From the NCBI GenBank assembly GCA_038396605.1, contig CP121690.1:900500-964499 (forward strand): a stretch of DNA of 64,000 nt, written 5' to 3'. This document shows, piece after piece, positions 33,510 to 42,130 of the stretch; position 1 is the stretch's first letter, and the number at the start of each line of letters is the position of its first letter. The DNA comes from Eubacteriales bacterium mix99. GTDB lineage: Bacteria; Bacillota; Clostridia; Caldicoprobacterales; DTU083. Under the pieces are notes generated by a model. That model saw only the letters and a list, made by a program, of their open reading frames with translations. It was not told where the DNA came from and ran no database searches. The position numbers and the translations under genes were made by a program.

Positions 33510-35288
33510 ATGAACAAGGCAGCAATTTATCACCGCCCGGACAGCGAATATGCTTATCTGTATGACAAGGATACCATGCACATCCGTTTACGGACTGCAA
33601 AAGGCGACATGGAACAGGTTTGGCTGTTGCATGGAGATCCTTACGACCTGTATTTCAAGCACTGGTACAAAAGCCCACTCAGGATGACAAAAATTCTTTC
33701 CACGGACTGCTGTGATTATTGGCTTGCAAAGGTTACTTCGCAATCCAGGCGGCTTTCCTACGGCTTTTTCCTGAAAGGAATCGATGACACAGAAATATTT
33801 TTTGGCGACCGTGGTTTTCTCCCTTTGGAAGAGCCGCTCCTTCAGGACACAAACAACTATTTCCGCATGCCATACTTTCATGAAATTGACCGCTGCAAGG
33901 CACCGGATTGGGTCAGAAAAACCGTTTGGTATCAAATCTTTCCGGAACGCTTTGCCAACGGGGATCCAGATAATGACCCAAAGGGGACTCTTCCCTGGGG
34001 ATCCGTATCACCGGGCCACGATGACTTTTTCGGCGGGGATCTGCAGGGAGTGATTGATCATCTCGATTACCTGCTGGATCTGGGAATCAACGGGATCTAT
34101 TTCTGCCCCATATTTAAGGCGCATTCCAATCACAAATACGATACGATAGATTATTTCAAAATCGATCCTGCCTTCGGGGATGAAACGGTCTTCAAACAAT
34201 TAGTGGAAGAGTGCCATAAACGCGGAATCAAGGTGATGCTGGATGCTGTTTTCAATCACATCGGAGACCGTTCGCCGCAATGGAAGGACGTCCTGAAAAA
34301 CGGGGCAGATTCCCGCTATGCAGATTGGTTCCATGTCAATGAATTTCCGGCAACATATCAGGAAGAGGAGGGAGTGGATATAGCCTCCCATCTGACTTAT
34401 GACACGTTCGCATTTACCCCGCATATGCCGAAGCTGAATACGGCGAACCCGGAAGTGCAGGAGTATTTACTGAGCATTGCCCGCTTCTGGATCGAAAAGT
34501 ACGATATTGATGCCTGGCGGCTGGATGTAGCCAATGAAATTGATCATACCTTCTGGAAAAAATTCCGAAAAGTCTGTAACAATTCCAAGAAGAATTTTTA
34601 TATTTTGGGAGAAGCATGGAATTCCTCCCAAAGCTGGCTGCAGGGCGATGAATTCCATGCCGTTATGAATTATGTCTATACCGATGCGATTTTGAAATAC
34701 TTTGTAAAAAGAAAAATCAGTGTCCATACCATGGTGGGGCGAATCAACAATCAGCTGATGCTTTATCGGGATCAGACCAATCAGGTGCAGTTCAATATTC
34801 TGGATTCCCATGATACACCGCGCCTGTTAACGGATGCAAACGGGGATAAGGATCTGATGAAACAGGTCATGGCATTTACCTATATCCAGCCTGGTGTCCC
34901 CTGCCTGTTTTATGGAGATGAGGTCGGACTGACCGGCGGAATGGATCCGGATTGCCGTCAATGTATGATCTGGGAAGAGGGCAAACAGGACCGCAGACTG
35001 TTTCAATTTGTAAAAAAGCTGATTGCTGTCCGCCGCAGCCAGCAAAAAATCCTATCGGAAGGCACCGTCCATTGGGCCGAGGCTTCCGAAGAATCCGGCA
35101 TCATCATTTATGAACGGATTTACGGCGATACCATCCTGCGGGGCGTGTTCAATACCGGAGAGCATTCCGAAACGGCAGATTTGAACGGCGAAGTGATCCT
35201 GGATAATCTGGCAAAGGTTTCAGGTCAAACAGTGAACATTGAGAAAAAGGGATTCGTATTAATGATCCTCCCGAATCCTCCCGGCTAA
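33510..35288 (+). CDS. GH13 alpha-glucosidase family: neopullulanase/cyclomaltodextrinase type
   Basis: 592 residues, cytoplasmic (no signal). An N-terminal CBM34-like domain (residues 1-125), then the GH13 barrel: DAVFNHIG (region I), AWRLDVANEID with the nucleophile Asp (region II), FYILGEAWNSS with the acid Glu (III) and NILDSHDTPR (IV). WYQIFPERFANGDPDNDPKG marks the neopullulanase/maltogenic amylase subfamily. It cuts imported maltodextrins. The gene is divergent from malEFG with its own cre-overlapped promoter. Confidence 0.94.
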   Translation: MNKAAIYHRPDSEYAYLYDKDTMHIRLRTAKGDMEQVWLLHGDPYDLYFKHWYKSPLRMTKILSTDCCDYWLAKVTSQSRRLSYGFFLKGIDDTEIFFGDRGFLPLEEPLLQDTNNYFRMPYFHEIDRCKAPDWVRKTVWYQIFPERFANGDPDNDPKGTLPWGSVSPGHDDFFGGDLQGVIDHLDYLLDLGINGIYFCPIFKAHSNHKYDTIDYFKIDPAFGDETVFKQLVEECHKRGIKVMLDAVFNHIGDRSPQWKDVLKNGADSRYADWFHVNEFPATYQEEEGVDIASHLTYDTFAFTPHMPKLNTANPEVQEYLLSIARFWIEKYDIDAWRLDVANEIDHTFWKKFRKVCNNSKKNFYILGEAWNSSQSWLQGDEFHAVMNYVYTDAILKYFVKRKISVHTMVGRINNQLMLYRDQTNQVQFNILDSHDTPRLLTDANGDKDLMKQVMAFTYIQPGVPCLFYGDEVGLTGGMDPDCRQCMIWEEGKQDRRLFQFVKKLIAVRRSQQKILSEGTVHWAEASEESGIIIYERIYGDTILRGVFNTGEHSETADLNGEVILDNLAKVSGQTVNIEKKGFVLMILPNPPG

Positions 35289-35361
35289 TCTGATAGAAAC
35301 AAAGCTTACAATATGATATAATGATTATACTTTGGATCATAAAAACCGGGGGGGTGTATTT

Positions 35362-35745
35362 GTGAGTAGTGACGAAGAATTTCAAAGAACTGTCCTGGAA
35401 GAATTTAAAAAGCTAAATGAAAGAATAGGAAATCTGGAGCATGGTCAGGAAAGTCTGAAGCAAGGTCAGGCTAAATTGGAGCAAAGACAGGAAAACCTGG
35501 AGCATGGTCAGGCTAAATTGGAGCAAAGACAGGAAAACCTGGAGCATGGTCAGGCTAAATTGGAAAAAGGTCAGGATTCCATAAAAATGGAGTTAAAGGA
35601 TATAGTTGCTCAAACTGCCAACCTGACGGAGTTCAGAGTAGAAATGAATACGAAACTTAATAAAGTGATAAAAGATGTAGGTACAGTTGAAATCGTAACA
35701 TCAAAGAACTGGAATGATCTCGCATGGATGAAATCTGTAAAATAG
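35362..35745 (+). CDS. Small coiled-coil protein with 14-residue repeats
   Basis: 127 residues from a GTG at 35362, preceded by a GGGGGGG site. Almost wholly helical and charged, with tandem units NLEHGQAKLEQRQE (two perfect, flanked by partial copies), i.e. two heptads each. The C-terminal 45 residues (MELKDIVAQTANLTEFRVEM onward) are ordinary coiled coil ending KNWNDLAWMKSVK. No membrane or signal segment. It resembles short hypothetical coiled-coil proteins common in clostridia; function unknown. It may be co-transcribed with the GH13 gene or independent. A terminator follows. Confidence 0.8.
   Translation: MSSDEEFQRTVLEEFKKLNERIGNLEHGQESLKQGQAKLEQRQENLEHGQAKLEQRQENLEHGQAKLEKGQDSIKMELKDIVAQTANLTEFRVEMNTKLNKVIKDVGTVEIVTSKNWNDLAWMKSVK
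35464..35570 (+). repeat. 42-bp tandem repeat inside the coiled-coil gene
   Basis: Two identical 42-bp units (35464-35505, 35506-35547) and a third partial copy from 35548. The unit length keeps the frame, so copy-number change would lengthen or shorten the coil. Confidence 0.95.
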
Positions 35746-35750
35746 GTTAA

Positions 35751-35787
35751 AAGCGGGGCTCCGTCCAGACAGAGGCCCTGCTTTTTT
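35751..35787 (+). terminator. Terminator after the coiled-coil gene
   Basis: AAGCGGGGCT pairs with GGCCCTGCTT (one G-T pair), followed by a TTTTTT run. Confidence 0.85.
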
Positions 35788-35900
35788 CATGCACTCATCT
35801 GTATACTTCAGGGCCTGGTTCCAATAGGGTATGATCATATGTTCCGCCCCATTGCCCCTGAAGGAGGAAATCTTCTTTCCCGCTCCTTCATTGCAATGAA

Positions 35901-35936
35901 GAGAATAAGTACCTATTAGAGAATAAGTACCTATTC
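35901..35936 (+). repeat. 18-bp tandem direct repeat
   Basis: GAGAATAAGTACCTATT followed by A, then the same 17 bases followed by C. Two adjacent copies. Confidence 0.9.
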
Positions 35937-35949
35937 ATGCCGGTTCATA

Positions 35950-36008
35950 GCAGCAATAAATGGGATATATTTTATTTGTTATCTCTAATATATCCGTACA
36001 ATTGCTGC
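35950..36008. repeat. 59-bp imperfect hairpin
   Basis: Outer arms GCAGCAAT/ATTGCTGC and inner arms GGATATATT/AATATATCC, separated by a 4-5-base internal loop, with an A/T-rich 15-base terminal loop. It has no T-run. It could be a structured leader or a small mobile-repeat relic. Confidence 0.6.
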
Positions 36009-36118
36009 ATGCCAAGTGCTATCAAAGAAAAAATCTTTGACTTTCAGGAAGGGCATCGGAAAAAAGGACAACAGGGAAAGAACGCTAAAAGGCAAAGTAA
36101 AGCTGAGAGGAGACAAGA

Positions 36119-36766
36119 ATGACATTTATAGCAGCCATTTGGGATTTTGACGGCACTTTATTCAATACTTACCCGGGAATCCTGAAAGCCTTTGAAAGGG
36201 TATTGGAAGAGAACGGAGTAAAGGGAGATCCGGAGAAAATTCTGAAATTGATGAAGGATTATTCAGTGGGTCATGCGCATCGGTATTATAAGGAACATTA
36301 CCCCCTGAAAGATGACTTTATGGATCGCTATCATGAATATGAAACCGGACTGGACAAACGGATTGCCCGGCCTTATCCCTATGCCAGGGAAGTCTGCAGG
36401 GACATCAAAAACAGCGGCGGCATGAACTTTCTGTTTACGCATCGGGGAAGAACTGCTGTGGAATATCTGAAGCTTCACGATATGGCAAAATATTTTACGG
36501 AGATGGTAACAAAGGAAAAAGGCCTGAAGTCCAAGCCTGCCCCGGATCCTTTTCTGTATTTTGTCGATAAGTATCATCTGGACAAGGACAGTGTTCTTTC
36601 CATAGGAGATCGCAATATTGAGGTTCTGTCCGCCAAAGCAGCAGGGATCAAATCATGCTTTTTCAAAAGCAATGATGCAGCCCTGACATCCGAACCGGAT
36701 TATACTGTGGATTCCCTGGCGGGACTCTACCCGATCCTTGGCATCAAGCCAGCAGCGTGCAATTGA
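36119..36766 (+). CDS. HAD-superfamily phosphatase (phosphoglycolate phosphatase-like)
   Basis: 215 residues. Motif I IWDFDGTLFNTYPG with nucleophile and acid Asp, cap region to about 80, motif II LFTHRGR (Thr), motif III KSKPAPDPF with Lys, motif IV SIGDRNIEV. Start supported by GAGAGGAGA. Substrate not predictable; HAD genes beside maltodextrin genes are often beta-phosphoglucomutase-like or sugar phosphatases, but the cap here does not settle it. Confidence 0.9.
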   Translation: MTFIAAIWDFDGTLFNTYPGILKAFERVLEENGVKGDPEKILKLMKDYSVGHAHRYYKEHYPLKDDFMDRYHEYETGLDKRIARPYPYAREVCRDIKNSGGMNFLFTHRGRTAVEYLKLHDMAKYFTEMVTKEKGLKSKPAPDPFLYFVDKYHLDKDSVLSIGDRNIEVLSAKAAGIKSCFFKSNDAALTSEPDYTVDSLAGLYPILGIKPAACN

Positions 36767-36791
36767 TTCAGCACACCGGAACCGACTGCAG

Positions 36792-36826
36792 ACTCTGCCC
36801 GTCTTCAACGGGCAGGGTCTTCTTTT
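36792..36826 (+). terminator. Terminator between the convergent HAD and GH13 genes
   Basis: An 11-bp stem, ACTCTGCCCGT with ACGGGCAGGGT (one wobble), loop CTTCA, then CTTCTTTT. It overlaps the last codons of the GH13 gene on the other strand. Confidence 0.8.
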
Positions 36827-38604
36827 GCCGGCTCTCCCTTCAATATTTTTGCACTGTATGGTTTCAGAAAGATTTTCACCATGCCTTCATAATGCCACAT
36901 GTCGGAATTCAGCCAGGTACTTTTATTCCCGTCCTGAACCCTGTAAACCTGTTTTTCAGCCAAATCCATATACTGTCTTTTATTAAACACCGGAACATTC
37001 ACGGTCCTGCCTTCTTCCCCGGCATTCAGGATAATACACAGTTCATCCTTATCATCATACCGGACATATCCATATACTCTTCCTTCACATACATTGACCG
37101 CAAACCCGCCGGTTTTGATACATTTCTCCTGTTTCCTCAAAAGGATCAATTTTCGATAGATGGAAAACAGCGAACTGTCCTGCTTTTCTTCCTCCCAGAC
37201 CATGCATCGTCTGCAATCCGGATCATTTGCGCCGGTCATTCCCACCTCATCCCCATAATAAACAGAGGGAGCACCCGGAAAGGTCATCTGCAGACAAACC
37301 GCCAGAATCAGCTTTTTCTTATCACCTCCGCAGTCATACAGAAAGCGTTCCGTATCATGACTGTCCAATGGCAGAAACATTGCCTGATTCACAGACTCCG
37401 GGTAATGCGAGAGCATCGTTTGAATTCCGGCATCAAATCCGGACCCGTCAATCCGCTCAAGCGCAAGAAAATCCCTTACGGCATCCCTGAAAACATAATT
37501 CATAATGCAGTCCATCTGTGTCCCATTCATCAGGCGAAGTCCATCTCCCCAGGTTTCACCCAACAGCAGGATGTCAGGATACTTTGCCTTGAGCCGGATC
37601 CGTGCTTCCATCCACAGACTTTCATCCACTTCATCCGCCACATCCAAACGCCATCCGTCAATTTGAAATTCCCGGATCCAATATTCCATCACGCGCAGGA
37701 GATAGGACCGGACTTTGGGATTTGCCGTATTTAATTTTGGCATGTATTCATAGGCCCCCACACACTCATAGCAGTGGTGGGAAATCCGGACCGGATACTC
37801 TGTAATATAAAACCAGTCCCGGTAATCCGAATGCTCCTGATTTTTCAATACATCCTGAAAGGGCTTGAAGTGAATGCCGGTATGGTTGAAAACACCGTCC
37901 AGAATAATTTTCATTCCCCTGGAATGCGCCTCTTTTACAAGATGCCGCAATGTATCCTCTGTCCCAAAGGAGGAATCAATTTTATAATAATCCGTTGTCG
38001 CATACTTGTGGTTGAAATCCGCTTCAAAAATGGCAGTGAGATAAATACACTCAACTCCCAGATCGGCCAGGTAATCCATCTTCCGGAGTATGCCTTCCAG
38101 ATCTCCTCCCATATAATTATCCCGGGTCGGAGGACTGCCCCATTTCATGCAGCCTTTGGGATCATTGACAGTATCCCCGTTATAAAAACGCTCCGGAAAG
38201 ATCTGATAGTATACCAGTCCCCTGCTCCACTCCGGCACCTTTACAACTTCGGTTCCATTGGCGTATAGAAACTCAAAATAACCATCTTCCGGTATCTGCT
38301 CCCCAATCCCCCATGCGGTCAGATACCACAGCTTTCCATGATCGTTGATTTCAAAATAGTATTTCTGATACCGGGCAACCTTGCTGAAAGATATTTCAAG
38401 CTGATAATAATCGAACCGTGCATCACGCAATATGCATTGCATTCGGGCTTCCTTTATCTTCTGCTTATCTGTTCTTGGAAAGTAAACGACACAGCAGCCG
38501 GTGACATCCTTTCTCGCCGTGCGCAGACCGACCACTAAGGTTCTTCGGTCCTTCAGATAAATGTCAGGATAAGTTCCCGCATGTCGGATTGCTTCCTGAT
38601 TCAC
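36805..38604 (-). CDS. GH13 alpha-glucosidase family: second neopullulanase/maltogenic enzyme
   Basis: 599 residues, GTG start 3 bp after the repressor gene. N-terminal CBM34-like domain, then YYQIFPERFYNGDTVNDPKG, DGVFNHTG (I), DGWRLDVADEVDE (II, nucleophile), LLLGETWGDG (III) and LDSHDTER (IV). All catalytic residues are present. It is a paralogue of the enzyme at 33510-35288 but diverged, suggesting different preference (for example linear versus cyclic dextrins). It also carries MTGANDPDCRRCMVWEEE, as does its partner. Confidence 0.94.
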   Translation of the reverse strand: MNQEAIRHAGTYPDIYLKDRRTLVVGLRTARKDVTGCCVVYFPRTDKQKIKEARMQCILRDARFDYYQLEISFSKVARYQKYYFEINDHGKLWYLTAWGIGEQIPEDGYFEFLYANGTEVVKVPEWSRGLVYYQIFPERFYNGDTVNDPKGCMKWGSPPTRDNYMGGDLEGILRKMDYLADLGVECIYLTAIFEADFNHKYATTDYYKIDSSFGTEDTLRHLVKEAHSRGMKIILDGVFNHTGIHFKPFQDVLKNQEHSDYRDWFYITEYPVRISHHCYECVGAYEYMPKLNTANPKVRSYLLRVMEYWIREFQIDGWRLDVADEVDESLWMEARIRLKAKYPDILLLGETWGDGLRLMNGTQMDCIMNYVFRDAVRDFLALERIDGSGFDAGIQTMLSHYPESVNQAMFLPLDSHDTERFLYDCGGDKKKLILAVCLQMTFPGAPSVYYGDEVGMTGANDPDCRRCMVWEEEKQDSSLFSIYRKLILLRKQEKCIKTGGFAVNVCEGRVYGYVRYDDKDELCIILNAGEEGRTVNVPVFNKRQYMDLAEKQVYRVQDGNKSTWLNSDMWHYEGMVKIFLKPYSAKILKGEPAKEDPAR

Positions 38605-38607
38605 GCC

Positions 38608-39636
38608 TTATCCCTTCCTTCTTTTGGATGAATCACGGCAGATCAAATTCGTATCAATGAACACAATCCGCCGGTCCGGTTCTACATTGGAAATCCGTTC
38701 CAGAAGTAAATCCGATGCCACTTTCCCCAGCTTATAAGTATCGACATCAACAACGGACAGCGGCGGATCCATGTATTCCGCAAACGGATAGTTATCAAAC
38801 GTAACAATTCCAACCTGCTCGGGGATCGGTATATTTTCTCTTTTCAATATGCTCATGACCTGATACGCAATCATGTTATTTGAACACAGGAACGCATCCG
38901 CATGCGCTTCCTCCACCGTTTCCAGAACCTTTTTTTCAAAAAGCACAGAATCGCCGCTGCTCAAAAGAACAACCGGATCCTGTCTGTCCTTCTCCTCTTC
39001 CGAAACTCCCCGGCAATACCCCTTGATTCTCTTTTTCGCAAATATCGTATTCTCATTCTCCACAACCAGGACTATTTTTTGATATCCCTGTTCCGCCAAA
39101 TGCCGTACTGCCTGTCGGCTGCCGGTCTCATTCTCCACATCGACCCACACCAGATTCTCTGAATGGATCAGGGGCTCGCCAAGTACCACATATGGAAAAT
39201 TCTCTTTCTCCAATATTTCCAGTAATTCTTTTCGGACGCTGGCACAGGGAAGGATCAGGCCATCAACCTTCTGTTCATATACCAGTTCGCTCACGGAGGA
39301 ACCGGTGTTTGAACCGGTATTGTCCGAATCATTTGTGATCAGAACATCGTATTTATGGTTCTGCATTACTTTTTCAATGGCGTAGACGCTTCTGTTAAAA
39401 AAAGTATTGAAAAAAGCCCCTTCATTCTCCGCATTGATAATCAGGGCGATTGTATTCGTACTGCGCCTGGCAAAATTCCTTGCCCTGCTGTTCGGATGAT
39501 AATCCAATTCCCTCATGGCTTCCCTGATTCTCTCCCCCGTCGCTTCCGAGATGACATTGTTTCCGTTTAACACTCTGGAAACTGTCGATGGAGAAACACC
39601 AACATATTCCGCAATATCCTTAATTGTGATAGCCAT
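38608..39636 (-). CDS. malR: LacI-family repressor of the maltodextrin regulon
   Basis: 342 residues from the ATG at 39636 (AAAGGAGG upstream). N-terminal HTH with hinge: ITIKDIAEYVGVSPSTVSRV, then RARNFARRSTNTIALIINAE. The periplasmic-binding-like core ends DRRIVFIDTNLICRDSSKR. Its operator TGCAACCGATTGCA lies 13 bp before the start, and the identical site sits in the malE promoter, so it controls malEFG and its own gene with the second GH13 enzyme. Inducer probably maltose or a maltodextrin. Confidence 0.93.
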   Translation of the reverse strand: MAITIKDIAEYVGVSPSTVSRVLNGNNVISEATGERIREAMRELDYHPNSRARNFARRSTNTIALIINAENEGAFFNTFFNRSVYAIEKVMQNHKYDVLITNDSDNTGSNTGSSVSELVYEQKVDGLILPCASVRKELLEILEKENFPYVVLGEPLIHSENLVWVDVENETGSRQAVRHLAEQGYQKIVLVVENENTIFAKKRIKGYCRGVSEEEKDRQDPVVLLSSGDSVLFEKKVLETVEEAHADAFLCSNNMIAYQVMSILKRENIPIPEQVGIVTFDNYPFAEYMDPPLSVVDVDTYKLGKVASDLLLERISNVEPDRRIVFIDTNLICRDSSKRRKG

Positions 39637-39648
39637 AGCTTCCTCCTT

Positions 39649-39699
39649 TGCAACCGATTGCATCCATTACATATTATAACGAACGCAAAGGTATGTCAA
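39649..39699 (-). promoter_or_regulatory. malR promoter and operator
   Basis: -35 TTGACA (39699-39694), 17-bp spacer, -10 TAATAT (39676-39671; TATAAT also present with 15-bp spacing). The operator TGCAACCGATTGCA (39649-39662) lies at the start of the transcript, next to the ribosome site: autorepression. Confidence 0.85.
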
Positions 39700-39803
39700 T
39701 CATTTCACTGAAGGAAAATGAGCCAGGGAAGGTCAGGCAGAAAAAAGGAAGAATAACGTGCTAATATTTTGATAATAATCATAATTTATACATTTAAATC
39801 CTT

Positions 39804-39843
39804 AAAAAAACAGGGACATTCCTATCAAACAATGCCCCTGTTT
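39804..39843 (-). terminator. Terminator after the Gfo/Idh dehydrogenase
   Basis: CAGGGGCAT pairs with ATGTCCCTG (one wobble), followed on the reverse strand by TTTTTTT. Confidence 0.85.
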
Positions 39844-39849
39844 CAAAAG

Positions 39850-40917
39850 CTATTTGTTTTCAATCTTTACCGGAAGTCCAGTTTCCATGGACTGATTGCA
39901 GGCAAGGGTAAACTCCAGGGAACGCAGGGCATCCTCATAGGGCGAACGAATCCGGGAACCATCCCCTGTGATAGCCGCATCAATAAAGGTACGATCGCAT
40001 AAAATGCCGGCATCGCCTTCCTGTTTGAAAACAATCCCGCCGGACCCGGAAGAAGTCATCGTACCGTCTCCCTGGACCACCAGCTCTTTGGATCCTTTAT
40101 CCTCCTTCGCTGAATCCCCGCTGCTGTCCCTGCAGCCGAATAGCTTCAGATCATTCAAAATACGAAGCTCAGCCCTGCCATCCTTCGCACTGAAGACGAC
40201 CTTGCTGTCTGCCGCCTCCCCGCTTTTCGCATAGCATCCTGTGGAGATGGTTGCCAGAGCACCACTATGGAACCTTACCACCGTTGTGGAAAGATCATCG
40301 GTATCATATCCGTCAATCCCCTTCACAAAGCCCCTGGTTCCAAGAGTAAATACCATTTCCGGCTCATCAAACACATAGCGGATGATATCAAACTGATGAA
40401 TGGTCTGCTCTACGATCTGCCCGCCGGAAAGGGACTTCTCCTTCCACCATGGAGTCTCCGGCACACCGCCTATCCGAATGCAGTCAATGAATGTGACCTC
40501 GTTGTCCTTTATAAACCGGACATTTGGCTTTACCAGATTGCTGTAACGGCACTGGAATCCTGATGCCGTGATCAAGCCCGCCTTTTTCACTTCATCACGG
40601 ATCTGCCTGGCCAGATCCAGATCCAGGGATAACGGCTTTTCCACAAAAAAGGGAATCCTCCGTCTTATGGTCTCCATCTCAATATCCCCATGGCAGGCAG
40701 GCGGAACGCAGATAAAGACCATGTCGGGCTGAACCGCATCATACATCTCTCTGAAATCTGTAAATGCCTTCCCGCTGTTTGCCTGTTTCACAAAACTTTC
40801 CGCCCGCTGGGGAATCAAATCACAAAAGCCTGCCAATTCAATGTCCGAAAACCCGAGGAAATGACTGAGATGATATCCGCCGATTCCTCCACAACCGATG
40901 ATCGCCAATTTTTTCAT
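39850..40917 (-). CDS. Gfo/Idh/MocA-family NAD(P)-dependent oxidoreductase
   Basis: 355 residues. N-terminal Rossmann fold MKKLAIIGCGGIGGYHLSHF, the EKPLSLD motif (EKPLSLDLDLARQ) near residue 93, and the C-terminal alpha/beta domain with GGQIVEQTIHQFDIIRYV (catalytic His). Oxidises an alcohol group on a sugar or inositol derivative. Start supported by CAGGAGG. It follows a broken sugar-binding-protein gene, so it is the surviving member of a degraded sugar locus. Confidence 0.93.
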   Translation of the reverse strand: MKKLAIIGCGGIGGYHLSHFLGFSDIELAGFCDLIPQRAESFVKQANSGKAFTDFREMYDAVQPDMVFICVPPACHGDIEMETIRRRIPFFVEKPLSLDLDLARQIRDEVKKAGLITASGFQCRYSNLVKPNVRFIKDNEVTFIDCIRIGGVPETPWWKEKSLSGGQIVEQTIHQFDIIRYVFDEPEMVFTLGTRGFVKGIDGYDTDDLSTTVVRFHSGALATISTGCYAKSGEAADSKVVFSAKDGRAELRILNDLKLFGCRDSSGDSAKEDKGSKELVVQGDGTMTSSGSGGIVFKQEGDAGILCDRTFIDAAITGDGSRIRSPYEDALRSLEFTLACNQSMETGLPVKIENK

Positions 40918-41056
40918 TTCGTATCCTCCTGTTTCTGTTTGCGATTCTGTCCTGGACTTTTGATATCTGTTCCTTTCCTTCCTCCAAATTGTTTCTCCAA
41001 AATGGATAGATTCAAATCAATACACATGATACAGAAAAAGGCGAAATAGTTCAAGT

Positions 41057-41930
41057 TTATTTTTTGGACCTGGACCACTGGACGGCTTTATCCTGGAGAT
41101 CATTCAATTCTTTCGAAACGTGCACCTTCTCCCCGGCAATGGATCTGCTGATCATGCTGGCAAAGGCAGGCTGCATATTGGAGCCGTAAAAAGGATTGAT
41201 CTCATAGCCAGGATGGATTGCTTTTGCCATGACCTCCGAATTTTTGGCAAGAAACTTATCCTTTGGATCATACAGATCTTTACTGATCAAGTGACCAATC
41301 GCCTTAGGACCATAGTTCCTGTAATCCCATTCCTTCGTTTCCGGACCACACATATATTTCAGTATTTCCCATGCCTGCTTTGCATCCTTTCCAGACAAAT
41401 GGGAGCAAATACCCATGCCATCTACAGGGGTCCAGTTGCCTCCGTCTGTTCCTACATGCATCGTTGGCTGATAACGTTCCAATAAAGATTCGTCCTTTGT
41501 GTTATAGTATTCATTCATAATAGCCACACCATTGTTATCCATTGCAATCGCTATGTCATTATCCTTCTTCCCAAATTTTTCTGCGCCCTTACCGGTTGTG
41601 GCTGCATCCGGTACGTATTGGCAGGCATCCACAATCCACTGCATAGTGGCTATAAACTCATCGCTGTTTAAGGACCACTTCAGATCAGCCGGATGATCGA
41701 ATCGTCCGGTACACTCCACAGCGCCAAAATATTGACTCAGAGGAATCACATAATCATATTCAATGAATTTCCTTCCAGCCAGAGTCCATAATTTGTTTTC
41801 CTGTTTTGGGGTTGGTTCCAGTCATTTTGGCTGCTTTCTCCATAATTTCTTCCGGTGTTGGATTCTCAGATAAGTACTCCACTCCCCTTATCCGAGAGTT
41901 ATCCGTCCCCAATCTTGCATTTCTTAAACC
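41057..41930 (-). pseudogene. Sugar ABC solute-binding protein remnant, 5'-truncated and frameshifted
   Basis: The C-terminal ~245 codons of a family-1 binding protein (AMDNNGVAIMNEYYNTKDE, LSGKDAKQAWEILKYMCGP, INPFYGSNMQPAFASM). No signal peptide or N-terminal half remains. Upstream, near 41800-41830, the frame shifts: codons reading SENPTPEEIMEKAAKMTG then TNPKTGKQ lie in another frame from KLWTLAGRKFIEYDYVIPLS, which runs on into the intact tail. The similarity fades near 41930, where the thi promoter and TPP riboswitch begin on the other strand. Nonfunctional. Confidence 0.85.
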
Positions 41931-41943
41931 ACAGCGATATAAT
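41915..41943 (+). promoter_or_regulatory. Promoter of the thi uptake operon
   Basis: -35 TTGCAT (41915-41920), 17 bp, -10 TATAAT (41938-41943), placing the start just before the TPP riboswitch. It overlaps the truncated end of the binding-protein remnant. Confidence 0.8.
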
Positions 41944-41954
41944 CATCTGAAAGT

Positions 41955-42036
41955 GGGGAGCTTGTATTGCAGGCTGAGAGGAAGTCATCAGACTTCGACC
42001 CTGGAACCTGATGCGGATAATGCCGCCGTAGGGAGT
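41955..42036 (+). ncRNA. TPP (THI-box) riboswitch controlling tenA-thiZXY
   Basis: Core elements in order: GGGGAGC, GCTGAGAGG, GACCCTGGAACCTGATG, GGATAATGCC, GTAGGGAG. They match the thiamine pyrophosphate aptamer. A strong terminator follows 26 bases later, so TPP binding should stop transcription. Confidence 0.95.
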
Positions 42037-42061
42037 CATATCTGATTCCTTTGATTCTTTC

Positions 42062-42093
42062 GGAGACACCGCAACGGTGTCTCCTGTTTTTTT
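42062..42093 (+). terminator. Terminator in the TPP riboswitch expression platform
   Basis: GGAGACACCG/CGGTGTCTCC, a 10-bp perfect stem with CAA loop, followed by TGTTTTTTT. Confidence 0.92.
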
Positions 42094-42130
42094 GCCATAA
42101 AAAAATAGTAAACTGGAGAGTTTGTATACC

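Larger units (their letters stand above)
35788..36118 (+). other. Gene-poor stretch before the HAD phosphatase
   Basis: About 330 bp without a convincing gene. It holds an 18-bp tandem repeat and a long imperfect hairpin (separate entries). An open frame from 35937 that overlaps the HAD start has poor protein character and I do not call it. Confidence 0.5.

Noticed and set aside
35937-36122. Open frame of 61 codons before the HAD gene
   Set aside because: No ribosome site, it overlaps the hairpin and the HAD start, and its composition looks like non-coding sequence.
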